DNA of 30,503 bases from JARFPW01 sp035464655 (GTDB taxonomy: Bacteria > Gemmatimonadota > Gemmatimonadetes > Palauibacterales > Palauibacteraceae). The stretch lies in NCBI GenBank assembly GCA_035464655.1, contig DATHRZ010000112.1, positions 1 to 30,503 on the forward strand, read 5' to 3'. The notes beneath the pieces are model-generated. The model was not told the DNA's origin and searched no databases. It saw nothing but the letters and a program-made list of their open reading frames with translations. The position numbers and the translations under genes are program-made. The stretch's first letter is position 1. Every line of letters starts with the position of its first letter. Shown one piece after another: positions 7,831 through 16,296 of this stretch.

Positions 7831-8616
7831 ATGATCCCATCCCGGAAAATCCTCGTCGTCATGCTGGCCGTCGCGGGCGCGGCGGGCTTCGTCATGGCGT
7901 TCGGCGGCCTGGCGGACGGCCCCGCCGAGAGGTCCGGCGCCGTATCCAGGTCCGGCGCGATCGACGCTCCCGCTCAGCAGGCGCGCACGACGGCGCCCCT
8001 GCTCCCCGTCACGGAGTGGACGGGCACGGGGATGACGGCCCAAGAGGCGATCGACGCGCACGCGTCGGCTACCGATGGCCCGGAGCAGCCGATTCCGTTC
8101 AACCACCGGTTCCACGTACGCGAGATCGGCATGCAGTGCGCCTACTGTCACGGTGGCGTCGAATCGTCGGCCATCGCGCCGATTCCGCCGGTCGAGCTCT
8201 GCATGGGCTGCCACCGGATCGTCGGCGCCCAGCTCGAGCCCGTGCAGGAGCTACGCGGCTACTGGGACCGGGGCGAACCGATCCCATGGGAGCGCGTCTA
8301 CAAGGTGCCCGACTTCGTCCAGTTCCCCCACGAGGCGCACATTCGCAACGAACTCGACTGCGCCGAGTGCCACGGCCCCGTCGAGGACATGGATCGCGTG
8401 AGCAAGGCGACGTCGCTGAGCATGGGCTGGTGCCTCGAATGCCACATGGGCGAGGGCCAGGAGACCGACTACGCGACCGACCGGCTTCTCGCCCGCGACT
8501 TCACGTCGCCCCCGACGCCAGAGGGCCGGCAGTCGGTGGGCCTTTATCCGCGCGCCATCGACCAGAATTACGGGGCGACGCGCGGACCGATCGACTGCAC
8601 CGCCTGCCACTACTGA
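7831..8616 (+). CDS. actA: ACIII subunit ActA, pentaheme cytochrome c
   Basis: Seen: 261 residues with an N-terminal membrane anchor or uncleaved signal (about 7-26). Five CxxCH heme sites lie at residues 103 (CAYCH), 124 (CMGCH), 177 (CAECH), 201 (CLECH) and 256 (CTACH). The last site sits at the very C-terminus. Known: five hemes match the ActA subunit of alternative complex III, which passes electrons on the periplasmic side. It is the first gene of actABCDEF, with an 87-bp gap from the barrel gene upstream. No Shine-Dalgarno sequence is seen before the ATG. The next gene begins 10 bp after the stop. Confidence 0.95.
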   Translation: MIPSRKILVVMLAVAGAAGFVMAFGGLADGPAERSGAVSRSGAIDAPAQQARTTAPLLPVTEWTGTGMTAQEAIDAHASATDGPEQPIPFNHRFHVREIGMQCAYCHGGVESSAIAPIPPVELCMGCHRIVGAQLEPVQELRGYWDRGEPIPWERVYKVPDFVQFPHEAHIRNELDCAECHGPVEDMDRVSKATSLSMGWCLECHMGEGQETDYATDRLLARDFTSPPTPEGRQSVGLYPRAIDQNYGATRGPIDCTACHY

Positions 8617-8626
8617 TTCGAACCGC

Positions 8627-11605
8627 ATGAACAACGGCGATACGAAACGAAACGGTATGGACACGTCGCGACGCGACTTCCTGAAGGTGCTCGGGGTGGC
8701 CGGGGCGGGAGCCGCCACCGTGAGCTGTGGTCCTCCGGACGTCGGCGACAAGCTGATTCCCTACCTCGTGCCGCCCGAGGATATCGTGCCCGGCACGAAC
8801 GTCACCTACTCGACGGTGTTGTCGGAGGCCGGGCCCGAACCCCTCGGCGTTCACGCGGCGGTGCGCGACGGGCGGGTGATCAAACTCGAAGGCAACCCGG
8901 CGTTTCCGAATCGCGGGGCGTTGTCGGCGCTGGCGCAGTCGACCCTCCAGGACCTGTACGATCCGGATCGCGTGCCCGGCCCCCGCGAGAAAGTCGACGG
9001 CGACTGGACCGAAGCCACGTGGGAAGCCGCCGTCCAGGCGGCGGCCACGGCTGTCGGCTCAGGCCTCACGCTTCTGCTTACGCCGCCGGCCACGGGCTCG
9101 GCGGCGGCGTTCTACGCCGAGTGGGCCGCAGCGATGGGCGCCGAGTGGGTGGCGTGGGAGCCCCTGGGCCACGAGGCGATGCAGGCAGCGAACGAGATCG
9201 CCTTCGGGCGACCCGAGGTTCCGGCGTACGATCTCGCCGCCGCCGATCACGTCGTGTCGTTCGGCGCCGACTTTCTCGCCACCTGGCTCGCCCCCGTCGA
9301 GCTTGCCGGGAGCTACGCGGAGGCCCGCGACGTGGATGGACGCGAGCCCGCGAAGCTGACGTTCGTCGGCCCGCGGCTGTCGCTGACGGGAACGAACGCC
9401 GACGCCTGGCTGCCCGCCCGCTCCGGCTCCGAGGCGAGCCTGGCGCTGGCCCTTGCCCGCGAGGTCGCGGAGCGCCGCGGCGGCGGCCCGGCCGCGCGAG
9501 TACAGAGCATCCTCGCCCCATTCACGGCCGACGCGGTGGCCGAGGCTTCCGGGGTACCCGCCGAACGGATCCGGGCCCTCGGCGAGGAGATCGCCGCGGC
9601 CCGGTCACCCGTCGCGCTTCCCCCCGACGTATCCGGGCAGGGGGTCTACGCGACGGAGGTTCACCTGGCGGTAGCGATTCTCAACTACGTGGCGGGCGCC
9701 ATCGGGACGACCGTCCGGTTCAACGACACGCCCGTGCTCGGCGACGCCGCGTCGTACGCCGATATGCGCGCCCTGGCGACGCGGATGCGAGCCGGCGAGT
9801 TCCGCACCGTGGTGACGGCCGGCGTGAATCCGGCCTACGCCCTGCCGGCCGCCTCGGGCTTCGCGGCCGCCCTGGCCGACGTGCCCAACCACATCTCCCT
9901 GTCGACTCGACTCGACGAGACCGCATCCACGGCCAACTGGCTCCTTCCCTCGAGCCACGAGCTCGAGTCGTGGGGCGACGTCGAGCTGCGGCCGGGCACC
10001 TACGGGCTGCGCCAGCCGGTGATGCGTCCCGTGTTCGACGTGCGGCAGCGGGAGGACATTCTGCTCGCGATGGCCGCGGCCATCGGCCGTGACATGGGCG
10101 TAGAGAGCTACGGTGAGTACCTGCAGGCGGCGTGGCGTGAAGCTGCCGGAGCCGACTTCGAGGCCTGGTGGCACGCCGCGCTCAGCGAGGGCGCCGTCGT
10201 CACACGCCCGGCGGCCGCCGCGGCCGAAGCCGCCGAAGCGGCGCCCCCGCTCAGCGCGGCCGCCGCGAACTATCCGTTCACGCTCCCTGAGCCCCCGGAC
10301 GACGGAACGGTGCTCGTCCTCTACCCGACGGCCCAGTTCTACGACGGGCGCGGCGCGAACCGGCGCTGGATGCAGGAGTTGCCCGACGCCGTGACCAAGG
10401 CGGTCTGGAGCTCGTGGGTCGAGATGCACCCGTCGACGGCCGAACCCCTCGGGGTCGAGAACGGCGACGTCGTAGAGGTCTCGACGGCCGCCGGCACGGT
10501 TCGGGCCCCCGCCTTCGTCTACCGCGGAATCCGGCCCGACGCGATCGGCATCCCGCTCGGCCAGGGACACACCGAGTTCGGCCGCACCGCGACCGGCGTC
10601 GGCGTGAACCCGCTCGAGCTGCTCGACGGCACGGCGGATCCGCGCAGCGGCGCGCTCGCCTACTCGGGCGCCCCCGTAGACCTGACGGCGCCCGGCGGCC
10701 GCGACAGGATGCCGATCATGCAGGGCAGCGACACCGATCTCGACCGCGAGATCGGCGAGCTGCTGCGCGTCGACACGGCCCTCGCGATGGCCCAGGCCCA
10801 CCAGGTCGACCTGACCGAGCTGGTCGAGGCGGCGTGGGATTCCGATCCGAACAGCCCGTACCGCTGGGGCATGTCGATCGACCTCAACGCGTGCAACGGC
10901 TGCGGCGCCTGCGTCACGGCGTGCTACGCCGAGAACAACGTGCCCACCGTCGGCAAGGATCTGTGCGACCAGGGCCGCGAGATGTCGTGGATGCAGATCA
11001 TGCGCTACTACGAGGAGACCGAGGACGACGGCTTCCAGACCGTCCACGTCCCCGTCCTCTGCCAGCAGTGCGGCGACGCGCCGTGCGAGCCGGTGTGCCC
11101 GGTCTACGCGACCTACCACACGCCGGAGGGCCTCAACGCGCAGGTGTACAACCGCTGCGTCGGTACGCGCTACTGCGCGAACAACTGCCCCTACAAGGTG
11201 CGGCGGTTCAACTGGTACACCTACGAGGATCCGTACCCGCTGAACCTGCAGCTCAACCCCGACGTCACCGTCCGCCAGAAGGGCGTGATGGAGAAGTGCA
11301 CGTTCTGCGTACAGCGGATCAACCGCGCCAAGCTCGACGCGAAGGCCGAGGGCCGACCGGTCGAGGATGGTGAGGTCGTGACGGCCTGCATGCAGACGTG
11401 CCCGACGCAGGCGATCCGGTTCGGCAACCTGAAGGACCCGGGCAGCGAGGTGTCGCGCGCCGCGAAGGGATCGCGCGGCTACGGACTCATGGCCGAACTC
11501 AACACCCGACCCGCCGTCACGTACCTCAAGGCCGTCACCTACGCCCCGGTCGCGGAGGGCGGACACGGCGCTGGCGGCGCTGACCATGGCGGCGAGGAGC
11601 ACTGA
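8627..11605 (+). CDS. actB: ACIII subunit ActB, molybdopterin-like/iron-sulfur fusion
   Basis: Seen: 992 residues. A twin-arginine motif (SRRDFLK) lies near residue 14, followed by a hydrophobic core ending in TVSC, a possible lipobox. Residues about 50-720 resemble a molybdopterin oxidoreductase. The C-terminal part is a ferredoxin-like domain with cysteine groups at 756/759/762/766, 812/815/820/824, 844/850/854 and 891/894/921/925, fitting four iron-sulfur clusters. Known: in ACIII the molybdopterin-like half has lost its cofactor and the iron-sulfur half wires quinol oxidation to ActA. A second ATG at 8657 would also keep the Tat motif. The stop overlaps the actC start (TGATG). A last His/Gly-rich stretch of about 15 residues follows the folded part. 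Confidence 0.96.
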   Translation: MNNGDTKRNGMDTSRRDFLKVLGVAGAGAATVSCGPPDVGDKLIPYLVPPEDIVPGTNVTYSTVLSEAGPEPLGVHAAVRDGRVIKLEGNPAFPNRGALSALAQSTLQDLYDPDRVPGPREKVDGDWTEATWEAAVQAAATAVGSGLTLLLTPPATGSAAAFYAEWAAAMGAEWVAWEPLGHEAMQAANEIAFGRPEVPAYDLAAADHVVSFGADFLATWLAPVELAGSYAEARDVDGREPAKLTFVGPRLSLTGTNADAWLPARSGSEASLALALAREVAERRGGGPAARVQSILAPFTADAVAEASGVPAERIRALGEEIAAARSPVALPPDVSGQGVYATEVHLAVAILNYVAGAIGTTVRFNDTPVLGDAASYADMRALATRMRAGEFRTVVTAGVNPAYALPAASGFAAALADVPNHISLSTRLDETASTANWLLPSSHELESWGDVELRPGTYGLRQPVMRPVFDVRQREDILLAMAAAIGRDMGVESYGEYLQAAWREAAGADFEAWWHAALSEGAVVTRPAAAAAEAAEAAPPLSAAAANYPFTLPEPPDDGTVLVLYPTAQFYDGRGANRRWMQELPDAVTKAVWSSWVEMHPSTAEPLGVENGDVVEVSTAAGTVRAPAFVYRGIRPDAIGIPLGQGHTEFGRTATGVGVNPLELLDGTADPRSGALAYSGAPVDLTAPGGRDRMPIMQGSDTDLDREIGELLRVDTALAMAQAHQVDLTELVEAAWDSDPNSPYRWGMSIDLNACNGCGACVTACYAENNVPTVGKDLCDQGREMSWMQIMRYYEETEDDGFQTVHVPVLCQQCGDAPCEPVCPVYATYHTPEGLNAQVYNRCVGTRYCANNCPYKVRRFNWYTYEDPYPLNLQLNPDVTVRQKGVMEKCTFCVQRINRAKLDAKAEGRPVEDGEVVTACMQTCPTQAIRFGNLKDPGSEVSRAAKGSRGYGLMAELNTRPAVTYLKAVTYAPVAEGGHGAGGADHGGEEH

Positions 11606-12951
11606 TGGCGACGGCTGAGTACGACGTTCCGGCCGGGCCCCCGCCCACCCTCGCGGATGCGAACCGCGACATCTCGCGGCCGATCGAGACGCCGCCGTGG
11701 CGCTTCTGGCTCCTGCTCGGCATCACGGCCGTGTTCATTCTCATCGCGGGCGTGGCGTGGGCGATCCAGATTCGCGACGGTATCGGGGTGGCGGGCATCA
11801 ACAACCCCGTGGGCTGGGGCGTCTACATCGTCACCTTCGTGTTCTGGGTGGGTATCGCGCACAGCGGCACCCTGATCTCGGCCGTGCTCTACCTCGTCCG
11901 CTCCGGCTGGCGCACGACGATCAACCGCGCCGCCGAGGCGATGACCATCTTCGCGGTGATGACGGCGGGCCTGTTCCCGCTCATTCACCTCGGGCGCGTC
12001 TGGTACTTCTACTACCTGATTCCGTATCCGTCGGGGCGGCTCATCTGGCCGAACTTCCGCTCGCCGCTCGTGTGGGACATGTTCGCGATCGGCACCTACT
12101 TCACGATCAGCCTCGTGTTCTGGTACCTCGGCCTGATTCCCGACCTGGCGGGGCTGCGTGACAAGTTCACGGGCCTGCGCAAGAAGATCTACGGCGCGCT
12201 CGCACTCGGCTGGCAGGGATCGGTGCGCGACTGGGCCCACTACCGGCGGCTCTACCTCTACCTGGCGGGCATCGCGACGCCGCTCGTGCTCTCGGTGCAC
12301 AGCGTCGTGTCGTGGGACTTCGCAATGGGCATCACGCCCGGCTGGCACTCGACGATCTTCGCCCCCTACTTCGTGGCGGGCGCGATCTTCAGCGGCATCG
12401 CGATGGTGATCACCCTGCTGATTCCGATGCGCTGGGCGTTCGGGCTCGAGAAGTACATCACGAAGTACCACTTCGACAACATGGCGAAGCTCTTGCTGCT
12501 GACGTCGATGATCGTCGGCTACGCCTACGCCATGGAGTACTTCATCGCCTGGTGGTCGCAGGATCCGATCGAGATCGAGAGCTTCCGCTGGCGGGCCGAA
12601 GGCTTCTACGCCGGACCGTTCTGGGTGATGGTGTTCTGCAACGTCGTCGTCCCGATGAGCCTGTTCTTCCGCCGCATCCGCAACAGCCTCGCCGCCCTGT
12701 TCGTCATCTCGATCTTCGTGAACATCGGGATGTGGTACGAGCGCTTCGTGATCATCGTCACGTCCCTGGCGCACGAGTACGAGCCCGGCGGCTGGGGCAT
12801 CTACGTACCGAGTGCCGTCGAGATCGCGATCATGGTGGGCAGCTTCGCCTGGTTCTTCTTCTGGTTCCTCCTGTTCACCAAGACGTTGCCGACGATCAGC
12901 ATCGCCGAGGTCAAGGAGCACCTGGCTCACGAACAGGAGCACGGGCACTGA
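11605..12951 (+). CDS. actC: ACIII subunit ActC, NrfD-like quinone-binding membrane protein
   Basis: Seen: 448 residues, starting in a 1-nt overlap with the actB stop, with GAGGAG just upstream. About ten hydrophobic segments span residues 30-440, in the pattern of NrfD/PsrC membrane proteins. Family features include INNPVGWGVYIV, the HSGTLISAVLYL segment and a HSVVSWDFAMG segment in the middle. Known: ActC holds one quinol site of ACIII and anchors ActB to the membrane. It is followed by actD after one base. No truncation or frame problem is visible. Confidence 0.95.
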   Translation: MATAEYDVPAGPPPTLADANRDISRPIETPPWRFWLLLGITAVFILIAGVAWAIQIRDGIGVAGINNPVGWGVYIVTFVFWVGIAHSGTLISAVLYLVRSGWRTTINRAAEAMTIFAVMTAGLFPLIHLGRVWYFYYLIPYPSGRLIWPNFRSPLVWDMFAIGTYFTISLVFWYLGLIPDLAGLRDKFTGLRKKIYGALALGWQGSVRDWAHYRRLYLYLAGIATPLVLSVHSVVSWDFAMGITPGWHSTIFAPYFVAGAIFSGIAMVITLLIPMRWAFGLEKYITKYHFDNMAKLLLLTSMIVGYAYAMEYFIAWWSQDPIEIESFRWRAEGFYAGPFWVMVFCNVVVPMSLFFRRIRNSLAALFVISIFVNIGMWYERFVIIVTSLAHEYEPGGWGIYVPSAVEIAIMVGSFAWFFFWFLLFTKTLPTISIAEVKEHLAHEQEHGH

Positions 12952-12952
12952 G

Positions 12953-13453
12953 ATGAGTGGAATTCTCGCACAGTACGACAGCGTCGGCGCCGCGATTGCG
13001 GGCATCCGGCGTCTGCGCGAAGCCGGACACGAGAACCTCGACGTGTTCTCGCCGATCCCGTACGCCGAGCTCGAGGAAGCTATGGGCATCGTCTCGAGCC
13101 CCGTGCGCCGCTGGGCGCTGATCGGCGGTATCACGGGGTTCGCTACGGCCGTCACGCTGACCGGGCTCACGTCGCTCGCGTACCCGCTCGTCACGCAGGG
13201 CAAGCCGATTCTCTCGTGGCCCGCCTACTTCATCATCATGTTCGAGCTGACTGTCCTGTTCACCGGCCTGTTCGGCTTCGCGGGCGTGCTGTTCCACACC
13301 CGCAAGAACCGCAAGCGGCTGTCGCCGGCCTACCGGGAGGCATTTTCCGTCGACCGGTACGGCGTGTACGTGGTCGACGACGAGCCCGACGCCGTCGAGA
13401 GCATCATGCGCGACACGGGTGCCGTGTCGGTCGACCGCGGGGTGGGCGAATGA
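12953..13453 (+). CDS. actD: ACIII subunit ActD (DUF3341)
   Basis: Seen: 166 residues from an ATG at 12953, one base after the actC stop; the frame is open upstream, but that part overlaps actC. The N-terminal domain (MSGILAQYDSVGAAIAGI) is a small ferredoxin-like fold. Two transmembrane segments lie at about 53-75 and 84-106, and a soluble tail contains YGVYVVDDE. Known: DUF3341 proteins are the ActD subunit of ACIII, a membrane structural subunit without cofactors. It overlaps the actE start by 4 bp (ATGA), so the two are translationally coupled. Confidence 0.93.
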   Translation: MSGILAQYDSVGAAIAGIRRLREAGHENLDVFSPIPYAELEEAMGIVSSPVRRWALIGGITGFATAVTLTGLTSLAYPLVTQGKPILSWPAYFIIMFELTVLFTGLFGFAGVLFHTRKNRKRLSPAYREAFSVDRYGVYVVDDEPDAVESIMRDTGAVSVDRGVGE

Positions 13454-13980
13454 GCGGGCGGCGCACGATGCGGCTCGCGGCCGCGGCGTTGCTCGCCGCG
13501 GCGCTCGGCGGACTCGGGGCCTGCGACGACCAGGTCAAACGCGTGCCGTGGTTCGAGACGATGTACCGCCAGGCCTCCGTCGAGACGTACGAGCAGCCGA
13601 TGATGCGGCCGCCCGAGGGCGCCGTGCCTCTCGGCGCCGAGCGCCACACGGCCCTGATCGACGCCGACTCTCTGGTCAACCCGCTGGCCGGCCGGATGGA
13701 CGCGGCGACGCTCGATCGCGGCCAGGTGCTGTACCAGCAGTACTGCGTCGTGTGTCACGGCGACACGGGCATCGGTGACGGACCGGTCGTCGGCGAGAAC
13801 CGGCTTCCGGCCCTGCCGACTCTCGACCTGACGTCGGAGCGGGCCGTCGGCCTCACCGACGGCTACGTGTGGGGCATGATCGCCAACGGACGCGGCGTGA
13901 TGCCCGCCTACCGCCGCATCCCGGCAGAGGACCGCTGGTATATCGTGAACTACGTCAGACAACTGCAGGGGAACCCTTGA
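13450..13980 (+). CDS. actE: ACIII subunit ActE, monoheme cytochrome c lipoprotein
   Basis: Seen: 176 residues from an ATG that overlaps the actD stop by 4 bp. The signal ends in a lipobox (GLGAC, Cys near residue 25), so it is probably lipid-anchored in the periplasm. A single CVVCH heme site lies near residue 100. A Met in GRGVMPAY, about 55 residues later, is the likely sixth ligand. Known: ActE is the monoheme cytochrome of ACIII, thought to hand electrons to a soluble carrier or the oxidase. It sits between actD and actF as usual and overlaps actF by 4 bp. Confidence 0.94.
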   Translation: MSGRRTMRLAAAALLAAALGGLGACDDQVKRVPWFETMYRQASVETYEQPMMRPPEGAVPLGAERHTALIDADSLVNPLAGRMDAATLDRGQVLYQQYCVVCHGDTGIGDGPVVGENRLPALPTLDLTSERAVGLTDGYVWGMIANGRGVMPAYRRIPAEDRWYIVNYVRQLQGNP

Positions 13981-15251
13981 GCGCTGAATCGACAAACCTG
14001 TCGGCGGAACGCGTCCTGGGCACGATCTCGGGACGGGTGAGCGGCCTCGCGATGGGGCTGTGGCTGCTGGCGATCCTCATCGGCGCGGCCGGCGTGTTCA
14101 CGTCCCTCGACAGCATGCCGGTCCGCACCTGGCAGGCGATCTGGGTGAACTTCCTCTACTGGACGGCTATCGCCCAGGCCGGGGTCGGCTTCGGCGCCCT
14201 GCTCGTGGTGGCGAAGGGGCACTGGGGCAAGCCGTTCATCCGGGTAGCCGAGGCGACGGGCGCGTTCCTGCCCGTGTCGCTGCTCGTCTTCCTTGCGATG
14301 TATTTCGGCGCCGAGCACATCTTTCCGTGGATGCAGGAAGGCTTCGACGGCCACCTGAACCACGACTGGGTGAATCACCGCGACGTGTTCCTGCGCAACG
14401 GCGTGCTCCTCGCGATTCTCTACGCCGTCAGCTTCGTGTTCATGCGCCTGTCTCTCCGCCCCGACGCCCGGCAGATCGCAGAGCACCACTCGGGCTGGCG
14501 GGCGAAGCTCATGGGATTCTGCGCGCGCGGTTGGCGCGGCGACGACGAAGAGCTCGCCCGCTCGCGCAGTATCGCCGGCTGGCTGGCCCCGGTGCTGCTC
14601 GGGCTATGGGCGCTCGTGTTCAGCTTCATGGCGTTCGACCTGACGATGTCGCTGATGCGCAACTTCATCAGCGTGATCTGGGGCGGGCTCTACATCTTCG
14701 CGGGCTGGCTCTGCATGCTCTGCCTGGTGGCGATCCTCGCGAACCGCTACCGGGTGCGCCACAACCTCGACGACGTCTGGGGCAAGTGGGAGTTTCACGA
14801 CCTCGGAAAGCTGATGTTCGCCTTCACGATCTTCTGGGCGTACATCTGGTTCGCGCAGTTCCTGCCGATCTGGTACGGAAACATGGGGCGCGAGACGATC
14901 TTCTTCGAGCAGCGCACGGTCGGCGGCTTCGGCATCCTGCTCTGGCTGCAGATGGCGCTCGTGTTCATGATCCCGTTCGCCCTGCTGCTGTGGCGGCGTC
15001 CGAAGATGAACCCGCGCTGGCTGGCGTTCGTCGGGGTGATCATCATGGCGGGCTTCTGGCTCGAACGCTACATGCTGGTCGTGCCGTCGACCTGGCATGG
15101 TGAAGGCATCCCGTTCGGCTGGCCGGAGATCGCGATCACGGTCGGATTCGCGGGGTTGTTCGGGCTCTGCTACTCGGTCTACGCCAGCCTCACGCCGCGA
15201 CTGCCGATCCACGAGCCGCTGATCGTCGGAAAGCGCTCGCGCGGCCCCTGA
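13977..15251 (+). CDS. actF: ACIII subunit ActF, NrfD-like membrane protein
   Basis: Seen: 424 residues from a TTG at 13977, chosen because it forms a TTGA overlap with the actE stop and has AGGGG 6-7 nt upstream. The open frame before it lies inside actE. About ten hydrophobic segments cover residues 20-410, with paired elements such as FLYWTAIAQAGVGFGALLV and a central FDLTMSLMRNFISVIWG. Known: ActF is a paralogue of ActC and a membrane subunit of ACIII linked to proton handling. It ends the operon. The next gene is convergent and 36 bp away, so no cytochrome oxidase follows. Confidence 0.93.
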   Translation: MSAESTNLSAERVLGTISGRVSGLAMGLWLLAILIGAAGVFTSLDSMPVRTWQAIWVNFLYWTAIAQAGVGFGALLVVAKGHWGKPFIRVAEATGAFLPVSLLVFLAMYFGAEHIFPWMQEGFDGHLNHDWVNHRDVFLRNGVLLAILYAVSFVFMRLSLRPDARQIAEHHSGWRAKLMGFCARGWRGDDEELARSRSIAGWLAPVLLGLWALVFSFMAFDLTMSLMRNFISVIWGGLYIFAGWLCMLCLVAILANRYRVRHNLDDVWGKWEFHDLGKLMFAFTIFWAYIWFAQFLPIWYGNMGRETIFFEQRTVGGFGILLWLQMALVFMIPFALLLWRRPKMNPRWLAFVGVIIMAGFWLERYMLVVPSTWHGEGIPFGWPEIAITVGFAGLFGLCYSVYASLTPRLPIHEPLIVGKRSRGP

Positions 15252-15287
15252 CCACCAGCCTGCCCGAGCCTCGCCTGTTCGTCGGCC

Positions 15288-16073
15288 CTACGTTCGGGCG
15301 CCGCGCGCCATGCGCGCGAGATCTTCCCCGGGCAGCGAACCCACCAGCGCGTAGTCGTAACTCGTGTCCACCCAGCGCACGACCGTGAGGTCTCCTTCGA
15401 CCTCGGTGCGCATGTCGCCGATGCGTCCTCCTTCCTCCGACCGCGGCACCTGGTAGAACACCACGCGCTCACCCGACATGTCGTATTCGACCAGGGCGCC
15501 GAGCCGACCATCGAGGTTGCACAGCGCGACCTTCGTCACCGGGGCGTCGAGCATGAGCGCCGGCCCATCGACCCCGAACTGGCTCCGGTAGAAGGCCGTC
15601 ACTTCCTCGTGGGTGACGTTCGGGCGCACGATCTCGGGCAACGCCGTGCGGTGGAAGTCCTCGACGAACGCCTCGTCCGGCAGGCCGGCGTCGAGTTGTC
15701 GGGAAAGGGTCAGGCCGGTGGCGATCAACAGGGTAGCGGTTACGGCGGCGGCGGCGCCCTCGGCCCAGGCCGGCCAGCGTCGGTTTCGGATCCGGTCGAT
15801 GATCCCGACCTCGACGCCCCCCTCCTCGAGTTCCCGCGCGACGGAATTACGAACGCGCTCGGGACACGGCGTAGCGCCGCACAGACGCAGGTCCCGCAAC
15901 CGAGCGGCGAGCACCGCGTCGCGACGCAGAAACTCCCGGCAGGGCGGACACTCCGCGAGATGCCGACGCGCCTCGACCACTTCTGGCTCGTCGTGAACTT
16001 CCGGAGTCTCGCTGACCCCGGAAAGCCCCGCGATCCAGATTGCCTCGAGGGCCTGTTCGCAGCGCGGTTTCAT
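15288..16073 (-). CDS. Anti-sigma-like membrane protein with zinc-finger motif
   Basis: Seen: 261 residues from an ATG at 16073, with AAGGAA 6 nt upstream. The N-terminal domain has a His-x3-Cys-x2-Cys motif (H38, C42, C45), as in ZAS/zf-HC2 anti-sigma factors. One transmembrane segment lies at about 103-125. A periplasmic domain of about 135 residues follows, with VTKVALCNLDGRLGAL and WVDTSYDYALVG. Known: such proteins hold an ECF sigma factor at the membrane until a signal arrives. Odd: a sigma gene normally precedes it, but none is seen; the upstream neighbour is sucA, 223 bp away. An ECF-like promoter lies in that gap. It is convergent with actF. Confidence 0.75.
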   Translation of the reverse strand: MKPRCEQALEAIWIAGLSGVSETPEVHDEPEVVEARRHLAECPPCREFLRRDAVLAARLRDLRLCGATPCPERVRNSVARELEEGGVEVGIIDRIRNRRWPAWAEGAAAAVTATLLIATGLTLSRQLDAGLPDEAFVEDFHRTALPEIVRPNVTHEEVTAFYRSQFGVDGPALMLDAPVTKVALCNLDGRLGALVEYDMSGERVVFYQVPRSEEGGRIGDMRTEVEGDLTVVRWVDTSYDYALVGSLPGEDLARMARGART

Positions 16074-16166
16074 CGTCGCTTCCTTCAGCTTCCTGGGATC
16101 CCCGTCGGAATCCGGTTTCGATTACGCGAGGCCGGGTGGCAAAACGCCACACGCCTCCGACTCATG

Positions 16167-16193
16167 TAACCGTCCGGCGGCGCGCCGGGTTCC
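16167..16193 (-). promoter_or_regulatory. Possible ECF-type promoter of the anti-sigma-like gene
   Basis: Read on the minus strand, GGAAC (16193-16189) and CGGTTA (16172-16167) are separated by 16 nt. GGAAC is the classic ECF -35 box. Transcription would start near 16160, leaving a leader of about 90 nt with a possible 26-codon frame (ATG at 16165) that ends just before the gene's ribosome site. The match rests on one site only. Confidence 0.3.
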
Positions 16194-16222
16194 GCGCCAT
16201 GAAGCCCGACATGCCGTGCCGG

Positions 16223-16258
16223 CCCCCTCTAGCCGTACACTTGTACACATAGAGGGGG
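16223..16258 (-). terminator. 3' hairpin of sucA with conserved apical core
   Basis: The dyad centres on 16240.5. The outer arms 16223-16231 (CCCCCTCTA) and 16250-16258 (TAGAGGGGG) match over 9 bp, and the inner arms GTACA and TGTAC over 5 bp. It begins 38 nt past the sucA stop. As minus-strand RNA it forms 9 bp, a 2x2 internal loop, a U-G wobble and a short apical stem. No U-run follows, so it is not a classic intrinsic terminator. It shares its core with the hairpin behind yfcC. Confidence 0.55.
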
Positions 16259-16296
16259 ACGCACCCGTAGGACTGCACGCAGGGTCCGGGCGTCCG

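Noticed and set aside
9605..11602. 665-residue minus-strand frame over actB
   Set aside because: Antisense shadow of actB, whose iron-sulfur cysteines are all in place on the plus strand.
11539..13203. 554-residue minus-strand frame over actC and actD
   Set aside because: Charged, low-complexity shadow of membrane-protein codons.
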